Origin: Pseudomonadota bacterium
GTDB taxonomy: Bacteria; Pseudomonadota; Gammaproteobacteria; Burkholderiales; Burkholderiaceae_C
Length of the DNA stretch: 64,000 nt
Assembly (NCBI GenBank): GCA_021815805.1
Contig: JAKAZQ010000011.1
Coordinates: forward strand, 1 to 64,000
Reading direction: 5' to 3'
A model generated the notes under the pieces. It was given only the letters and a program-made list of their open reading frames with translations, did not search any database and was not told the origin of the DNA. A program made the position numbers and the translations under genes. Of the stretch, positions 44,298 to 56,001 are shown piece by piece (position 1 is the first letter of the stretch; every line of letters starts with the position of its first letter).

Positions 44298-44886
44298 GCT
44301 GCCAGAGGTCGATGAACGCCCAGCCCATGATGCCGAGGCCCAGGCAAAGTGCGGCCAGCACGGCGGCCACGATGTCGTCGAGCATGATGCCGAAGCCGCC
44401 GCCGACCTTGCGATCCACCCAGCCGACGGGCCCGCGCTTGATCGCGTCGAACAGCCGGAACAGCGCGAACCCCGCGAACTGCAGCGGCCACGGCACCGCT
44501 TCGACGTGGCCGGTGAGCGCGTGAAGCCCGGCCTGCGTGATCCACAGCACCAGCCAGATCGCGACGATCTCGTCCCAGACCACGGGCGACGGGTCGTGCA
44601 GCCCGAGGGCATGCGCGGCGCGTTCGCAGACCCAGATGCCGCCGGCGAAGGCCACGAGCAGCAGCGCGGGCCACCAGGGCTGTGGCAGCACCCGCTGCAG
44701 CAGCAGCCAGCTGCCCCAACCGACCAGGCTGCCGGCGGTGCCGGGAGCGATCGGCGACAACCCGGAGCCGAAGCCGAGGGCGACGAAGTGCCATGGGCTG
44801 GACAGCAGGAAGCGCCAGTCGGCGCGCGGTGGATGCAGCGCCGGTGTGTGCGCGGCGGGCGGTCGCTCGGAGGGCGCTGGGTTCAT
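44275..44886 (-). CDS. pgpA: Phosphatidylglycerophosphatase A
   Basis: GFGSGLSPIAPGTAGSLVGW, VVWDEIVAIWLVL, FRLFDAIKRGPVGWVDRKVGGGFGIMLDDIVAA. Confidence 0.95.
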   Translation of the reverse strand: MNPAPSERPPAAHTPALHPPRADWRFLLSSPWHFVALGFGSGLSPIAPGTAGSLVGWGSWLLLQRVLPQPWWPALLLVAFAGGIWVCERAAHALGLHDPSPVVWDEIVAIWLVLWITQAGLHALTGHVEAVPWPLQFAGFALFRLFDAIKRGPVGWVDRKVGGGFGIMLDDIVAAVLAALCLGLGIMGWAFIDLWQHGLRIPT

Positions 44887-45884
44887 GGCTGCAGGAAGTG
44901 ATCGAAGGAGGGGAAGTCCGCCGGCATGTCGCGGCCCTGGGCGTCGTGCAGGCGCAGCCCGGGCTCCGACTCGATGCAGCCGATGCGCGCGACCGCGACG
45001 CCGGCCTGGGCGCTTGCGCGCAGCACCTCGGCGCGCTGGCTGGCGGGCGCCGTGAACAGCAGTTCGTAGTCGTCGCCGCCGGCGAGCTGGCAGGCGCGGC
45101 GGCGCGCCGTCGGCTGGGCCGCCAGCAGCTCGCTGCCGGGCACGGCGTCGGCGTCGACCCGCGCGCCGACGCCGCTGGCCCCGAGTACATGGGAGAGATC
45201 GCCGAGCAGGCCGTCGGAGATGTCGATCGCGGCGTGCGCCACGCCGCGCAGCCCGACGCCGAGCCCGGTGCGCGGCTGCGGTTGCTCGAGGCGCGGCAGC
45301 AGGTGTTGCAGCGCCTGCGGACCGAGGGTCCACTCGCCGCGCAGGTGGCCCAGCGCGAGCCGCGCATCGCCCGGCGTGCCGGAGACCCAGAGGTCGTCCC
45401 CGGCACGTGCGGCGTCGCGGCGCAGCGCCAGGCCCTCGGGCACCAGGCCGAGCACGGTGATGCACAGGTTCAGCGGGCCGCGCGTGGTGTCGCCGCCGAC
45501 GAGTTCGATGCCTTGGGCGTCGGCCAGCGCCAGCAGCCCGCGACTGAAGGCGTCGAGCCATGCGGTGTCCGCCGCCGGCAGGGCCAGTGCGAGCAGGAAG
45601 GAGTGGGGTTGCGCGCCCATCGCGGCGAGATCCGACAGGTTCACGGCGAGCGCCTTGTGGCCCAGCCGGTACGGATCGGTGCCGACGAAGAAGTGCCGAC
45701 CCTCGACCAGCATGTCGGTGGATACCGCCCATTGCTGTCCCGGCAGCGCCTGCAGCAGCGCGCAGTCGTCGCCCACGCCGAGTACCGCGCGCCGCGCCGG
45801 GCGGCGGAAATAGCGCGCGATGAGATCGAATTCGCCGGGGATGGCGGGGTGCGCGGCATCGCGGGCGGGTGCAGGATGAGCCAT
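44883..45884 (-). CDS. thiL: Thiamine-monophosphate kinase
   Basis: GEFDLIARYF, GVGDDCALL, STDMLVEGRHF, GHKALAVNLSDLAAMGA, GGDTTRGP, AIDISDGLLGDLSHVL. Confidence 0.96.
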   Translation of the reverse strand: MAHPAPARDAAHPAIPGEFDLIARYFRRPARRAVLGVGDDCALLQALPGQQWAVSTDMLVEGRHFFVGTDPYRLGHKALAVNLSDLAAMGAQPHSFLLALALPAADTAWLDAFSRGLLALADAQGIELVGGDTTRGPLNLCITVLGLVPEGLALRRDAARAGDDLWVSGTPGDARLALGHLRGEWTLGPQALQHLLPRLEQPQPRTGLGVGLRGVAHAAIDISDGLLGDLSHVLGASGVGARVDADAVPGSELLAAQPTARRRACQLAGGDDYELLFTAPASQRAEVLRASAQAGVAVARIGCIESEPGLRLHDAQGRDMPADFPSFDHFLQP

Positions 45885-46053
45885 GGGCGGCATTGTCGCT
45901 GCGGCGCGAAGGCCCTGACCAGGGCGAGGCCTAGAATCCGGGAACATCGCGGCGTGGCGCCGCGCCCGACGCGCATTCGCCGAGGGTTTCGGCGGCGCGC
46001 TCGCGTTGGCGGGCAGGAGCCTGCCGGGCCACGGTTTTCGGAGATCCCCGTTC

Positions 46054-48366
<2,313 letters not shown>

Positions 48367-48759
48367 GCCTGCGCGAGCGCTGCCGGCGCCGCGGCGCCGG
48401 GGCGTTGCGCAGAGCGCCGCAACAAGAATGTGAGCACCCACTTCATACTGCGGCGTTGCACAAGAAATAGGCGCATTTCTTGCTATTTTGGGGGTTTTCC
48501 CATAGCATGAGCTTTTGGCCGACGGTCTGGCGCAGGGTGCCCGGTCCCGCGGTCCAGTCGCAGACCAACCCATCGCCGTGCTCAGGCTCGACGCCCGTCA
48601 CGAAAACCAGTCCACACGGGGTTCCCGGCGCGCGCGGTCACCGCGCAGCGAGGCCCGGGGCCCGTGTCCGGCAGGGACTGTGTCGCATCCATCGACCGGC
48701 ATCGGCAAGTCTTCGATCGAGCGCCTTCAGGGCGCCCCGCGCCGCGGCCGCGAACGCCT

Positions 48760-48993
48760 GGCGAGGGATCCGGATGCGCCGCATCCCGCGCGCATCGGCG
48801 CAGGCGGCCGCCTTCCACGACGCAAGTCGAACGCGATCGCCGCTTGCCGGTTCGGCGGGCAGGCCGGCGCGAATCCATCCTGTCCACTCCCGGCGGCCGC
48901 AACCGGGGGCACGGCGAATTCATTGCGGTGGTGCCCCGCGCAGTTCCGATGTCTGCCACTACATCCATGATCACTACGCAAGTTTCCCATTCA
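48760..48993 (+). pseudogene. Degenerate barnase-type ribonuclease (frameshifted remnant)
   Basis: Barnase-family blocks in three successive frames: PARIGAGG (frame 2), ERDRRLPVRRAGRRESILSTPGGRNRG (frame 1), GARRIHCGGAPRSSDVCHYIHDHYASF (frame 3); directly upstream of barstar. Confidence 0.65.
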
Positions 48994-49413
48994 TTGCCGG
49001 TCGAGGTCGACGAGAGCGTCAACCTCAAGGCTTTGCGTCCGAACATCGTGCAGTCGATCCGCGCCTTCAGGGTGAACGAGCTGATGAGCGCGGCGCAGGA
49101 GGCGGGCCAGCATTTCCTGTATGCCAACCTGGCGCATGCGACGACCAAGCAGGAAGTGCTCGAGATCATCGCGCGCAGCTTCCTGTTTCCCAAGAGTTTC
49201 GGCAAGAACTTCGACACCCTGCGCGAATGCCTCACCGACATGATCGCCGGGGCGGGCACGCAGCCGGGCTTCGTGATCGTGCTCGAGCAGCTGCCGATGG
49301 CCCAGCGCTTCGACAAGGAAGCCCGCGAAACCCTGCTGGACGTGTTTCGTGACGCCGCCGATTTCTGGTACGAAAAGCGGGTGGAGTTCCGGGTCTTCTA
49401 CTCTTTTCTGTGA
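48949..49413 (+). CDS. Barstar-family (barnase inhibitor-like) protein
   Basis: SIRAFRVNELMSAAQEAGQHFLYANLAHATTKQEVLEIIARSFLFPKSFGKNFDTLRECLTDM...EARETLLDVFRDAADFW; start codon uncertain (48949 or 48967). Confidence 0.88.
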   Translation: MSATTSMITTQVSHSLPVEVDESVNLKALRPNIVQSIRAFRVNELMSAAQEAGQHFLYANLAHATTKQEVLEIIARSFLFPKSFGKNFDTLRECLTDMIAGAGTQPGFVIVLEQLPMAQRFDKEARETLLDVFRDAADFWYEKRVEFRVFYSFL

Positions 49414-49532
49414 CCCGCGCGCCTGCCCGGGAGGCGTTGCGGGGTGATGTGGAACCGGGTTTTCGCGCCAGCCGCTCGGTGCGTACGCCGATGGCGCCGT
49501 GGTACGGCACCTGGCTGGCGCAGGCCGCCTAG
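49410..49532 (+). CDS. Candidate 40-aa small protein translationally coupled to barstar
   Basis: GTGA overlap with the barstar stop; (M)[39 protein letters not shown]; ends on the CTAG shared with the rsmA stop. Confidence 0.4.
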   Translation: MTRAPAREALRGDVEPGFRASRSVRTPMAPWYGTWLAQAA

Positions 49533-50335
49533 GAGCCGGTCTGCTGCAGGCGCAGCGCCAGCGCGACGTACTCGGCCACGCCGACCTCCTCGGCGCGACG
49601 CTGCAGATCGAAGCAGCCGTCGAATCCGCGCTGCTGCAGCCACGGCCCCAGGCTGTGGCGCAGCAGCTTGCGGCGCTGCGAGAAGGCCGCCGCGCCGAGC
49701 GCCTGCAGGGTTTCGGCGCGAACGCCCTGCAGCTCGGCGTCGGCCCGCGGCTGCATGCGCACGACCGCCGAATCGACGCGCGGCGGCGGCGTGAAGGCCT
49801 GCGGCGGCACGTCGAGCACCGGCCACATGCGGTAGCGCCATTGCAGCATCACCGAAAGGCGCCCATAGGCGGCCGTCGCCGGCGATGCCAGCATGCGATC
49901 CACCACTTCCTTCTGCAGCATGAAGTGCTGGTCGCGCACGCGATGGGCGCAGCCGAACAGATGGAACAACAGCGGGCTGGAGATGTTGTAGGGCAGGTTT
50001 CCGAACAGCCTCAGCGCATCGCCGAGTCCGGCGAAATCGAAGCCCAGCGCATCCGCCTCGATGACCCTCAGGCCGGCCGCGGCACGCGCGCGCCAGCGCG
50101 CGGCCAGGTCGCGATCGAGTTCGATCACGGTGAGCTCGTGGCAGCGCGCCAGCACCGGTTCGGTCAGCGCGCCGAGCCCGGGGCCGATTTCCACCAGCGC
50201 CTGGCCGGCGCGCGGGTCGATGGCGTCGACGATCTGCGCGATGACCGAGGCATCGGTGAGAAAGTGCTGACCGAAGCGCTTGCGCGCCGTATGCCCGGCC
50301 AGGCGCGTCGCCGAGCTGCCGCGGGCGGGCTTCAC
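49529..50335 (-). CDS. rsmA: 16S rRNA (adenine1518/1519-N6)-dimethyltransferase
   Basis: [59 protein letters not shown] start overlapping the surA stop. Confidence 0.96.
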   Translation of the reverse strand: MKPARGSSATRLAGHTARKRFGQHFLTDASVIAQIVDAIDPRAGQALVEIGPGLGALTEPVLARCHELTVIELDRDLAARWRARAAAGLRVIEADALGFDFAGLGDALRLFGNLPYNISSPLLFHLFGCAHRVRDQHFMLQKEVVDRMLASPATAAYGRLSVMLQWRYRMWPVLDVPPQAFTPPPRVDSAVVRMQPRADAELQGVRAETLQALGAAAFSQRRKLLRHSLGPWLQQRGFDGCFDLQRRAEEVGVAEYVALALRLQQTGS

Positions 50336-51690
50336 GAGTCGTCGTCGGGCAGGCGCACATAGGTGCGCGCGCGCACGTCCTGCAGCAACTCGTCGAAGGC
50401 CTTGGCCTCCTTCTGGCGCAGCAGCAGGCTGCGCACCACGGCGCGCTCCTGCCCGGGCGCCAGCGCGTGCTCGCGCCGGTCGACCAGTTGCAGCAGCACC
50501 ACCTTGCCCGGCAGCAGCAGCGGCTGCGAGACCTCTCCGGGGTTGAGCGCCTGCAGCGCGGCATCCAGCGCCGCCGGCAGTTGTCCGGGCAGCAGCCAGC
50601 CGAGCTCGCCGCCGCTGCGCGCGGTGCGCAGATCCTGGGAGATCTCGCGCGCCTTGGCGGCGAAGCCGACCTCGCCGGCCAGCACCGCGCGGCGCACGCC
50701 GCGCAGCTCGCGCACGGCGGCCTTGCGCGAGGCATCGGTGTCGGCGTCGATGACGATCTCGCGCACCTCGGCCTGCATCGCTGTGCGCGGTAGCGCCGAG
50801 GCCTGCTGGCGCCCGAGCAGCTCCAGGATGTGGAAACCGGCGGGACTGCGGATCACGGCGCTCACCTGCCCGGGCTGCAGGTCGCGCACCGCCCGCACGA
50901 ACAGGCTCGGCCACTGACTCGCCTCGCGCGTGCCCAGGTCGCCGCCCTTGGTGGCCTGCGGCCCCATCGAGAATTCGTTGGCGACCATCGAGAAGCGCCG
51001 TCCCTGGCGCAGCGCGGCGGCGGCGTCGTCGATGACCACGCGCGCGTTGCGCAGTTGCTGCGCGCTCGGGTGCTCCGGCAGCGGCACGAAAATCTGCGCC
51101 AGGTGCAGGCGCGCGCTGGCGTCGTCCCGATCGTGCAGTCGCTGGCGGGCCAGGTAGTCGTCGATCTCCTGCTCGCCAACCTTTACCTTGCTCGCTACGT
51201 CACGCTCCCGCAGGCGCGCGATCAGCACCTCGCGGCGGATCTGCGCGCTGAAATCCTGCCAGTTCATGCCCTGCCGCTGCACCTGGCTGCGCAATTGGTC
51301 GACGCTCAGGTGGTTGCCAGCGGCGATTCCCTGCAGGGCGCGCTGCAGCGCCGCGTCGCTGACCTCCAGGCCGGTCTCGCTGGCGTATTCGGCCAGCGCG
51401 TATTCGTCGATCATCTCCTGCAGCACATGCGGCCGCAGCGCGGCCGCCGCGGGCACCTTGCCGGCGTTGCGCGCGACCAGTTGCTGCTGCAGTTCCCGCA
51501 CGCGCTGATCCAGGTCGTAGCGCGTGATGACCTCGTTGCCCACGACCGCGGCGATGCCGTCGCTGCTCGTCGCCTGCGCCGAGGTGGGCGCGTCCGGCGC
51601 CGGCGTCGGGGATTGCGCCTGCGCGGCGCCGCCCGTCAGCACGACGAGTACGGCGGCGGGCACGGCGAAGCGCCACAGGAGTCTATTCAT
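50332..51690 (-). CDS. surA: Periplasmic chaperone/peptidyl-prolyl isomerase SurA
   Basis: Signal peptide; [21 protein letters not shown]; parvulin domains; lptD-surA-rsmA order. Confidence 0.95.
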   Translation of the reverse strand: MNRLLWRFAVPAAVLVVLTGGAAQAQSPTPAPDAPTSAQATSSDGIAAVVGNEVITRYDLDQRVRELQQQLVARNAGKVPAAAALRPHVLQEMIDEYALAEYASETGLEVSDAALQRALQGIAAGNHLSVDQLRSQVQRQGMNWQDFSAQIRREVLIARLRERDVASKVKVGEQEIDDYLARQRLHDRDDASARLHLAQIFVPLPEHPSAQQLRNARVVIDDAAAALRQGRRFSMVANEFSMGPQATKGGDLGTREASQWPSLFVRAVRDLQPGQVSAVIRSPAGFHILELLGRQQASALPRTAMQAEVREIVIDADTDASRKAAVRELRGVRRAVLAGEVGFAAKAREISQDLRTARSGGELGWLLPGQLPAALDAALQALNPGEVSQPLLLPGKVVLLQLVDRREHALAPGQERAVVRSLLLRQKEAKAFDELLQDVRARTYVRLPDDDS

Positions 51691-54001
51691 AGTTCACGTA
51701 TCGGCTCGGAGGAGCCGCGGGTTGGTGGACCAGCTGGTAACCGGGGATATTTTGCTGCAGCGCCCCGAGGGGATTGTTGCCCAGCCGCGAGAAGCCCGAA
51801 AGCTCGAGCTGGAACAGCACTCGGGTGGTGGCGTTGATGCTGGTCAGGGAGTTGCGTTGCAGCACGATGCGTGCCACCCAGCAGCCGCCGTCGTACTCCA
51901 GGCCCAGCAGGCTGTTGTTCATCCGCCGGTCCAGGATGCTGTAGTCCGCCTGTCCCACCGAATACCATCGATTCGAGAGTCGCCATTGCCACGCGGTGTT
52001 GACGTACTTGAGCGGAATCTGCGTCGCCGTGGCGCTCTGCGTCTGGTAGGACAGGCTGAGGTTGCGGTAATCGGCGACACGCCATTGCACGTCGAAATTG
52101 CCCTGGACGAGCTGGCGCAGGCGCTGGCTGTAGTCGAGCCCGGCATCCACGTGCCAGTGCGGATCCATGTTGATGGAACCCAGCATGAAGGTGTCGGCGA
52201 GTCCGCTCGGCACCGGGGTTCCGCTCAGGGTCACGCGCTGCTGGCGCAGCAGCATGCGCTGCGCCAGCGTGACGCTGGCATATTCGCTGCCGGTGGTGGC
52301 GTCGAGCCAGCGCGTGGTGGCCCCGGCGGTGACATTGTCCGCGTCGGCGATGCGGTCCTGGCCGGAGAACACGTTGGGGGCGTAGATGGTCGCCAGGTTC
52401 AGGTCGAGTGCCGCACTGTCGAAATTCGGCAGGTAGGACTGCTGGCGGTAGGGCGTGTACACGTAGTACAGGCGGGGCTCGAGGGTCTGCGTCAGATCCC
52501 GCCCGAAGGCGTGCGTGGAGCGCTCGAACACCAGTCCGCTGTCCAGGCTGAGGGTCGGCAGCACGCGTGTTGCCGAGCGACTGCCGTCGGCCATCGGCGT
52601 ATCGGTGGCGTAGCTGCTGGCGCTCAGGCGCAGGCTCGGCGTGAAAAAACCCTCCGGCGCGATGAAGGGCCGGCTGATGACGGGGGCGACGTAGCTGCGA
52701 TCGCCCGAAAGCAGTGTCGGGTCGCTGTTCGTGAAACGCGCCGTGGCGGCGCTGAGCTGCCATTGCAGGCCGGTGTAGTTGCTGCTGTGCCAGCGCCCCA
52801 GCAACTGGTGGCGGACGTCGTAGGGCGCCGTCACCGGCGAGGCCGCGCTCTGCAGCGTCTGCCAGGTGTTGAAGCTGGCCTGCAGCGAGCCGTCGGGCTG
52901 CGACCACGTGATCTGCCCCTGCTGCGGCAGCACGCGGTTGGCGGCGATCACCGGATCGATGCCGCCGAAATCCAGCCACCAGTTGTTGTCCGACACACGC
53001 TGCAGGTTCAGCCCGTAGCTGAGCTCGCTGCCCAGGTTGCCGTTCTGCTGGAATACCGCCGCCCAGCGCGTGCTGCCCTGCGCGCCGTTGTCGCTGGGCA
53101 GCAGGTCGATGCTTGCATTGCCGCTCAGCTCGGGCTCCAGCCAGCGCGCCGCCGCGCTGGTCATCAGGCCCCGGCGCTGCAGCAGGTGGGGGGTCAGCGT
53201 GAGGTCGTAATTCGGCGCGATGTTCCAGTAGTAGGGTTGCGCCCAATCCAGCCCGTTCTTGCTGTCCAGCCCGATGGTCGGCGGCAGCAGCCCCGACTTG
53301 CGCGCGTCGCTGAGCGGAAAGCTCGCGTACGGCAGCGGCAGGATGGTGACGCCCTTGAACTTGACCGCGCCGTCGTGCGCCACCCCGGTGTCGGAGCCGA
53401 AATCGAGATCCAGGTGGGTGGCGCGCAGCACCCAGTCTGCCGGGGAGGCGGTGCAGGTGGTGTAGTCGGCCTGCTCCGCCTGCAGATGATCGCGGCCGAG
53501 AAACCGCACGGCCTTTGCCTGGCCGCCGCCCTGGGTGCGCCGGAAAAAATAGTGGGCCTGCGGCATGCGCCCGGTGCTGGTGTCCAGGTTGAACTGCAGC
53601 GACGGCCCGCTGAACACGTTGCCGTCCTGCAGCAGGCGGACATGGCCCCGCGCGTGCACGTCGTCGGTGATCAGGTCGTCGTGCAGCGCGTCGGCCTTGA
53701 ACACCACGGAGTGACGCCGCACCTGCACGTCGCCGCTGGCGTCCAGGCGGATGTTGGGTTGCATGCTGACACTGTCCGCACGCACGAATACCGGCTCGAG
53801 CGCGCGCACCTCGGGCGGCAGGCGCTCCAGCAGGCTGCCGCTGGAGCGCAGGTTCAGCGCCGGCGCCGCTGCGCTGGCCGCCACGCTTGGCAACGCTGCC
53901 GCGCCGGCGCAGCGCGCCAGCGCCAGGCCCAACGCGGTGGCCGCCAGGCACGGGCCTGGACGGCGCGAAACGCGAAGCGGGAACTGCGGGGCGAAGGGCA
54001 C
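51683..54001 (-). CDS. lptD: LPS-assembly protein LptD
   Basis: VFVRADSVSMQPNIRLDASGDVQVRR; PYYWNIAPNYDLTLTPHLLQRRGLM; GLEYDGGCW. Confidence 0.96.
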   Translation of the reverse strand: MPFAPQFPLRVSRRPGPCLAATALGLALARCAGAAALPSVAASAAAPALNLRSSGSLLERLPPEVRALEPVFVRADSVSMQPNIRLDASGDVQVRRHSVVFKADALHDDLITDDVHARGHVRLLQDGNVFSGPSLQFNLDTSTGRMPQAHYFFRRTQGGGQAKAVRFLGRDHLQAEQADYTTCTASPADWVLRATHLDLDFGSDTGVAHDGAVKFKGVTILPLPYASFPLSDARKSGLLPPTIGLDSKNGLDWAQPYYWNIAPNYDLTLTPHLLQRRGLMTSAAARWLEPELSGNASIDLLPSDNGAQGSTRWAAVFQQNGNLGSELSYGLNLQRVSDNNWWLDFGGIDPVIAANRVLPQQGQITWSQPDGSLQASFNTWQTLQSAASPVTAPYDVRHQLLGRWHSSNYTGLQWQLSAATARFTNSDPTLLSGDRSYVAPVISRPFIAPEGFFTPSLRLSASSYATDTPMADGSRSATRVLPTLSLDSGLVFERSTHAFGRDLTQTLEPRLYYVYTPYRQQSYLPNFDSAALDLNLATIYAPNVFSGQDRIADADNVTAGATTRWLDATTGSEYASVTLAQRMLLRQQRVTLSGTPVPSGLADTFMLGSINMDPHWHVDAGLDYSQRLRQLVQGNFDVQWRVADYRNLSLSYQTQSATATQIPLKYVNTAWQWRLSNRWYSVGQADYSILDRRMNNSLLGLEYDGGCWVARIVLQRNSLTSINATTRVLFQLELSGFSRLGNNPLGALQQNIPGYQLVHQPAAPPSRYVNYE

Positions 54002-54124
54002 TGGGCGGGCGGGGTTCGGGCCGGCGCATGGCCCGGCCGGCGGCCACGGTCCGCGGCCTCCTAGAATCGGCGCCGATTATAGGAACCCCGCCGGCCCACC
54101 CACGGTGCGCCGGCCCCGTACGCC

Positions 54125-55213
54125 ATGTCCGCATCCCCTCCTTCCGCCGCGCCCGAGGCGCCGCGCCCGCCCACGGATCCGCGCCGCGACGCCCTGCTCG
54201 CCTGGCTCGCGGGGCGGCCCGGCGAGCGCAACTGGTTGCCGCAGACGCTGCGACCGGCATCCGCCGACGCCAGCTTCCGGCGCTACTTTCGCGTCGCCGA
54301 GCAGGCCGCGCAAGAGACCTGGATCGTCATGGACGCGCCGCCCGAGCACGAGGACGTCGGCCGCTTCTGCGACATCGCGTCGGTGCTGCGCGGCGCCGGA
54401 CTGTCGGTGCCGCGGGTGCTGGCGATGGACGCCGGCCAGGGCTTCGCGCTGCTGTCCGACCTCGGGCAGACGACCTACCTGGAAGCATTGCTGCGCGCGC
54501 GCGAACAGGGCGCGTCGGCGCACTGCGATGCGCTGATGCGCGACGCCCTCGCCGCGCTGGTGCGTCTGCAGGGGGTCGATGCGCCGTGGCCGGCCTACGA
54601 CGCGGCCCGCCTGCAGACCGAGATGGACCTGTTCGCCAACTGGTACGTGGCGCGCCACCTGGGCGCCGAGCTGAGTGCCGCCGAGCAGCTGGGGCTGCGC
54701 AAGGTCATGGACACGCTGTTGCGCAACGTGCTGGCGCAGCCGGTGGTCGCGGTGCATCGCGACTATCACAGTCGCAACCTGATGGTGCTGGCGCAGCCGG
54801 TCGAATGCGGCAACCCCGGCGTGCTGGATTTCCAGGACGCGGTGCGCGGGCCGATCACCTACGACCTCGTGTCGCTGCTGCGCGATGCCTACGTGGCGTG
54901 GCCCGAACAGCAGCAGATCGACTGGGCCGTGCGCTACTGGGAAATGGCGCGCCGTGCCGGCCTGCCGGTGCAGCCCGATTTCGGCGTGTTCTACCGCGAT
55001 TTCGAATGGATGGGCCTGCAGCGCCAGCTCAAGGTGCTGGGCATCTTCGCGCGCCTGCACCACCGCGACGGCAAGGATCAGTACCTCGCCGACATGCCGC
55101 GCGTGCTCGAGCATGCGCGCGCGGTGGCGGCGCGCTACGACGAGTTCGCCCCGCTGCTGCGCCTGCTCGATCGCCTGCTCGGCGTGCGGCATGCCCATTC
55201 CTACACCTTCTGA
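54125..55213 (+). CDS. amgK: Aminoglycoside phosphotransferase-family sugar kinase, AmgK-like
   Basis: ASFRRYFRV, VMDAPPEHEDVGRFCDIA, VAVHRDYHSRNLMVL, GVLDFQDAVRGPITYDLVSLLRDAYVAW; adjacent murU. Confidence 0.9.
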   Translation: MSASPPSAAPEAPRPPTDPRRDALLAWLAGRPGERNWLPQTLRPASADASFRRYFRVAEQAAQETWIVMDAPPEHEDVGRFCDIASVLRGAGLSVPRVLAMDAGQGFALLSDLGQTTYLEALLRAREQGASAHCDALMRDALAALVRLQGVDAPWPAYDAARLQTEMDLFANWYVARHLGAELSAAEQLGLRKVMDTLLRNVLAQPVVAVHRDYHSRNLMVLAQPVECGNPGVLDFQDAVRGPITYDLVSLLRDAYVAWPEQQQIDWAVRYWEMARRAGLPVQPDFGVFYRDFEWMGLQRQLKVLGIFARLHHRDGKDQYLADMPRVLEHARAVAARYDEFAPLLRLLDRLLGVRHAHSYTF

Positions 55214-55223
55214 GCAACCGCCG

Positions 55224-55955
55224 ATGCGCGCCCTCCTGCTCGCGGCCGGACGCGGCCAGCGCATGCGCCCGCTCACCGATCGCGTTCCGAAACCCCTGCT
55301 GGAGGTCGGGGGCAAGGCCCTGATCGTGTGGCAGATCGAGCGCCTGGCGCGTGCCGGCGTGCGCGACCTGGTCATCAACCTGGGCTGGCTGGGCTGGCGC
55401 ATTCCGCAGGCGCTCGGCGACGGCGCGCGCTGGGGCGTGCGCATCCGCTATTCGGAGGAGCCCGAGCAGGCGTGGGAAACGGGCGGCGCGGTGGCCACCG
55501 CGTTGCCGCTGCTGGGCGGTGCCGAGGGGCCGCCGTTCGCCGTGCTCAGCGCCGACATCTACACCGACTACGACTACGCGCGCCTGCGCCAGGCGGCGTC
55601 GCGCATCCAGGCCGATGCGCATGCCACGCGCGCGCACTTCGTGCTGGCCGACAACCCTGCGTATCACCCGCAGGGCGACATGGCCCTGGACGCCGACGGC
55701 CGCGTGCGGCGCCAGGGCCGCCTGCTCAACTACGGCAACATCGCGGTGTTCGACGCGGCGTTGTTCGCCGGGCGCCCGGCGCGCCAGGCGTGGAAACTGT
55801 TTCCCTGGCTGTATGCCGAGGTCGAGGCCGGCCGCGTCAGCGGCGAACACTGGCGCGGCACCTGGTTCAACGTCGGAACCCCGGAGGATCGGCAGGCGCT
55901 GGATGCCCGGCTGCGCTCGGCCGGTGCCGAGCAGGATGCCGGCTCGCAGGCGTAA
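55224..55955 (+). CDS. murU: N-acetylmuramate alpha-1-phosphate uridylyltransferase MurU
   Basis: MRALLLAAGRGQRMRPLTDRVPKPLLEVGGKALIVWQIERLARAG; VLSADIYTDYDY; GTWFNVGTPEDRQALDARL. Confidence 0.92.
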   Translation: MRALLLAAGRGQRMRPLTDRVPKPLLEVGGKALIVWQIERLARAGVRDLVINLGWLGWRIPQALGDGARWGVRIRYSEEPEQAWETGGAVATALPLLGGAEGPPFAVLSADIYTDYDYARLRQAASRIQADAHATRAHFVLADNPAYHPQGDMALDADGRVRRQGRLLNYGNIAVFDAALFAGRPARQAWKLFPWLYAEVEAGRVSGEHWRGTWFNVGTPEDRQALDARLRSAGAEQDAGSQA

Positions 55956-56001
55956 AGTCTGGTGTTCCACCTGTCCGGCCTGAATCTCCACGCTGCCTTC
56001 C

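Noticed and set aside
48480-49352. 290-aa ORF upstream of barstar as a single real protein
   Set aside because: Only its middle portion resembles barnase; the remainder is Arg/Ala-rich and runs into the barstar gene in the wrong frame
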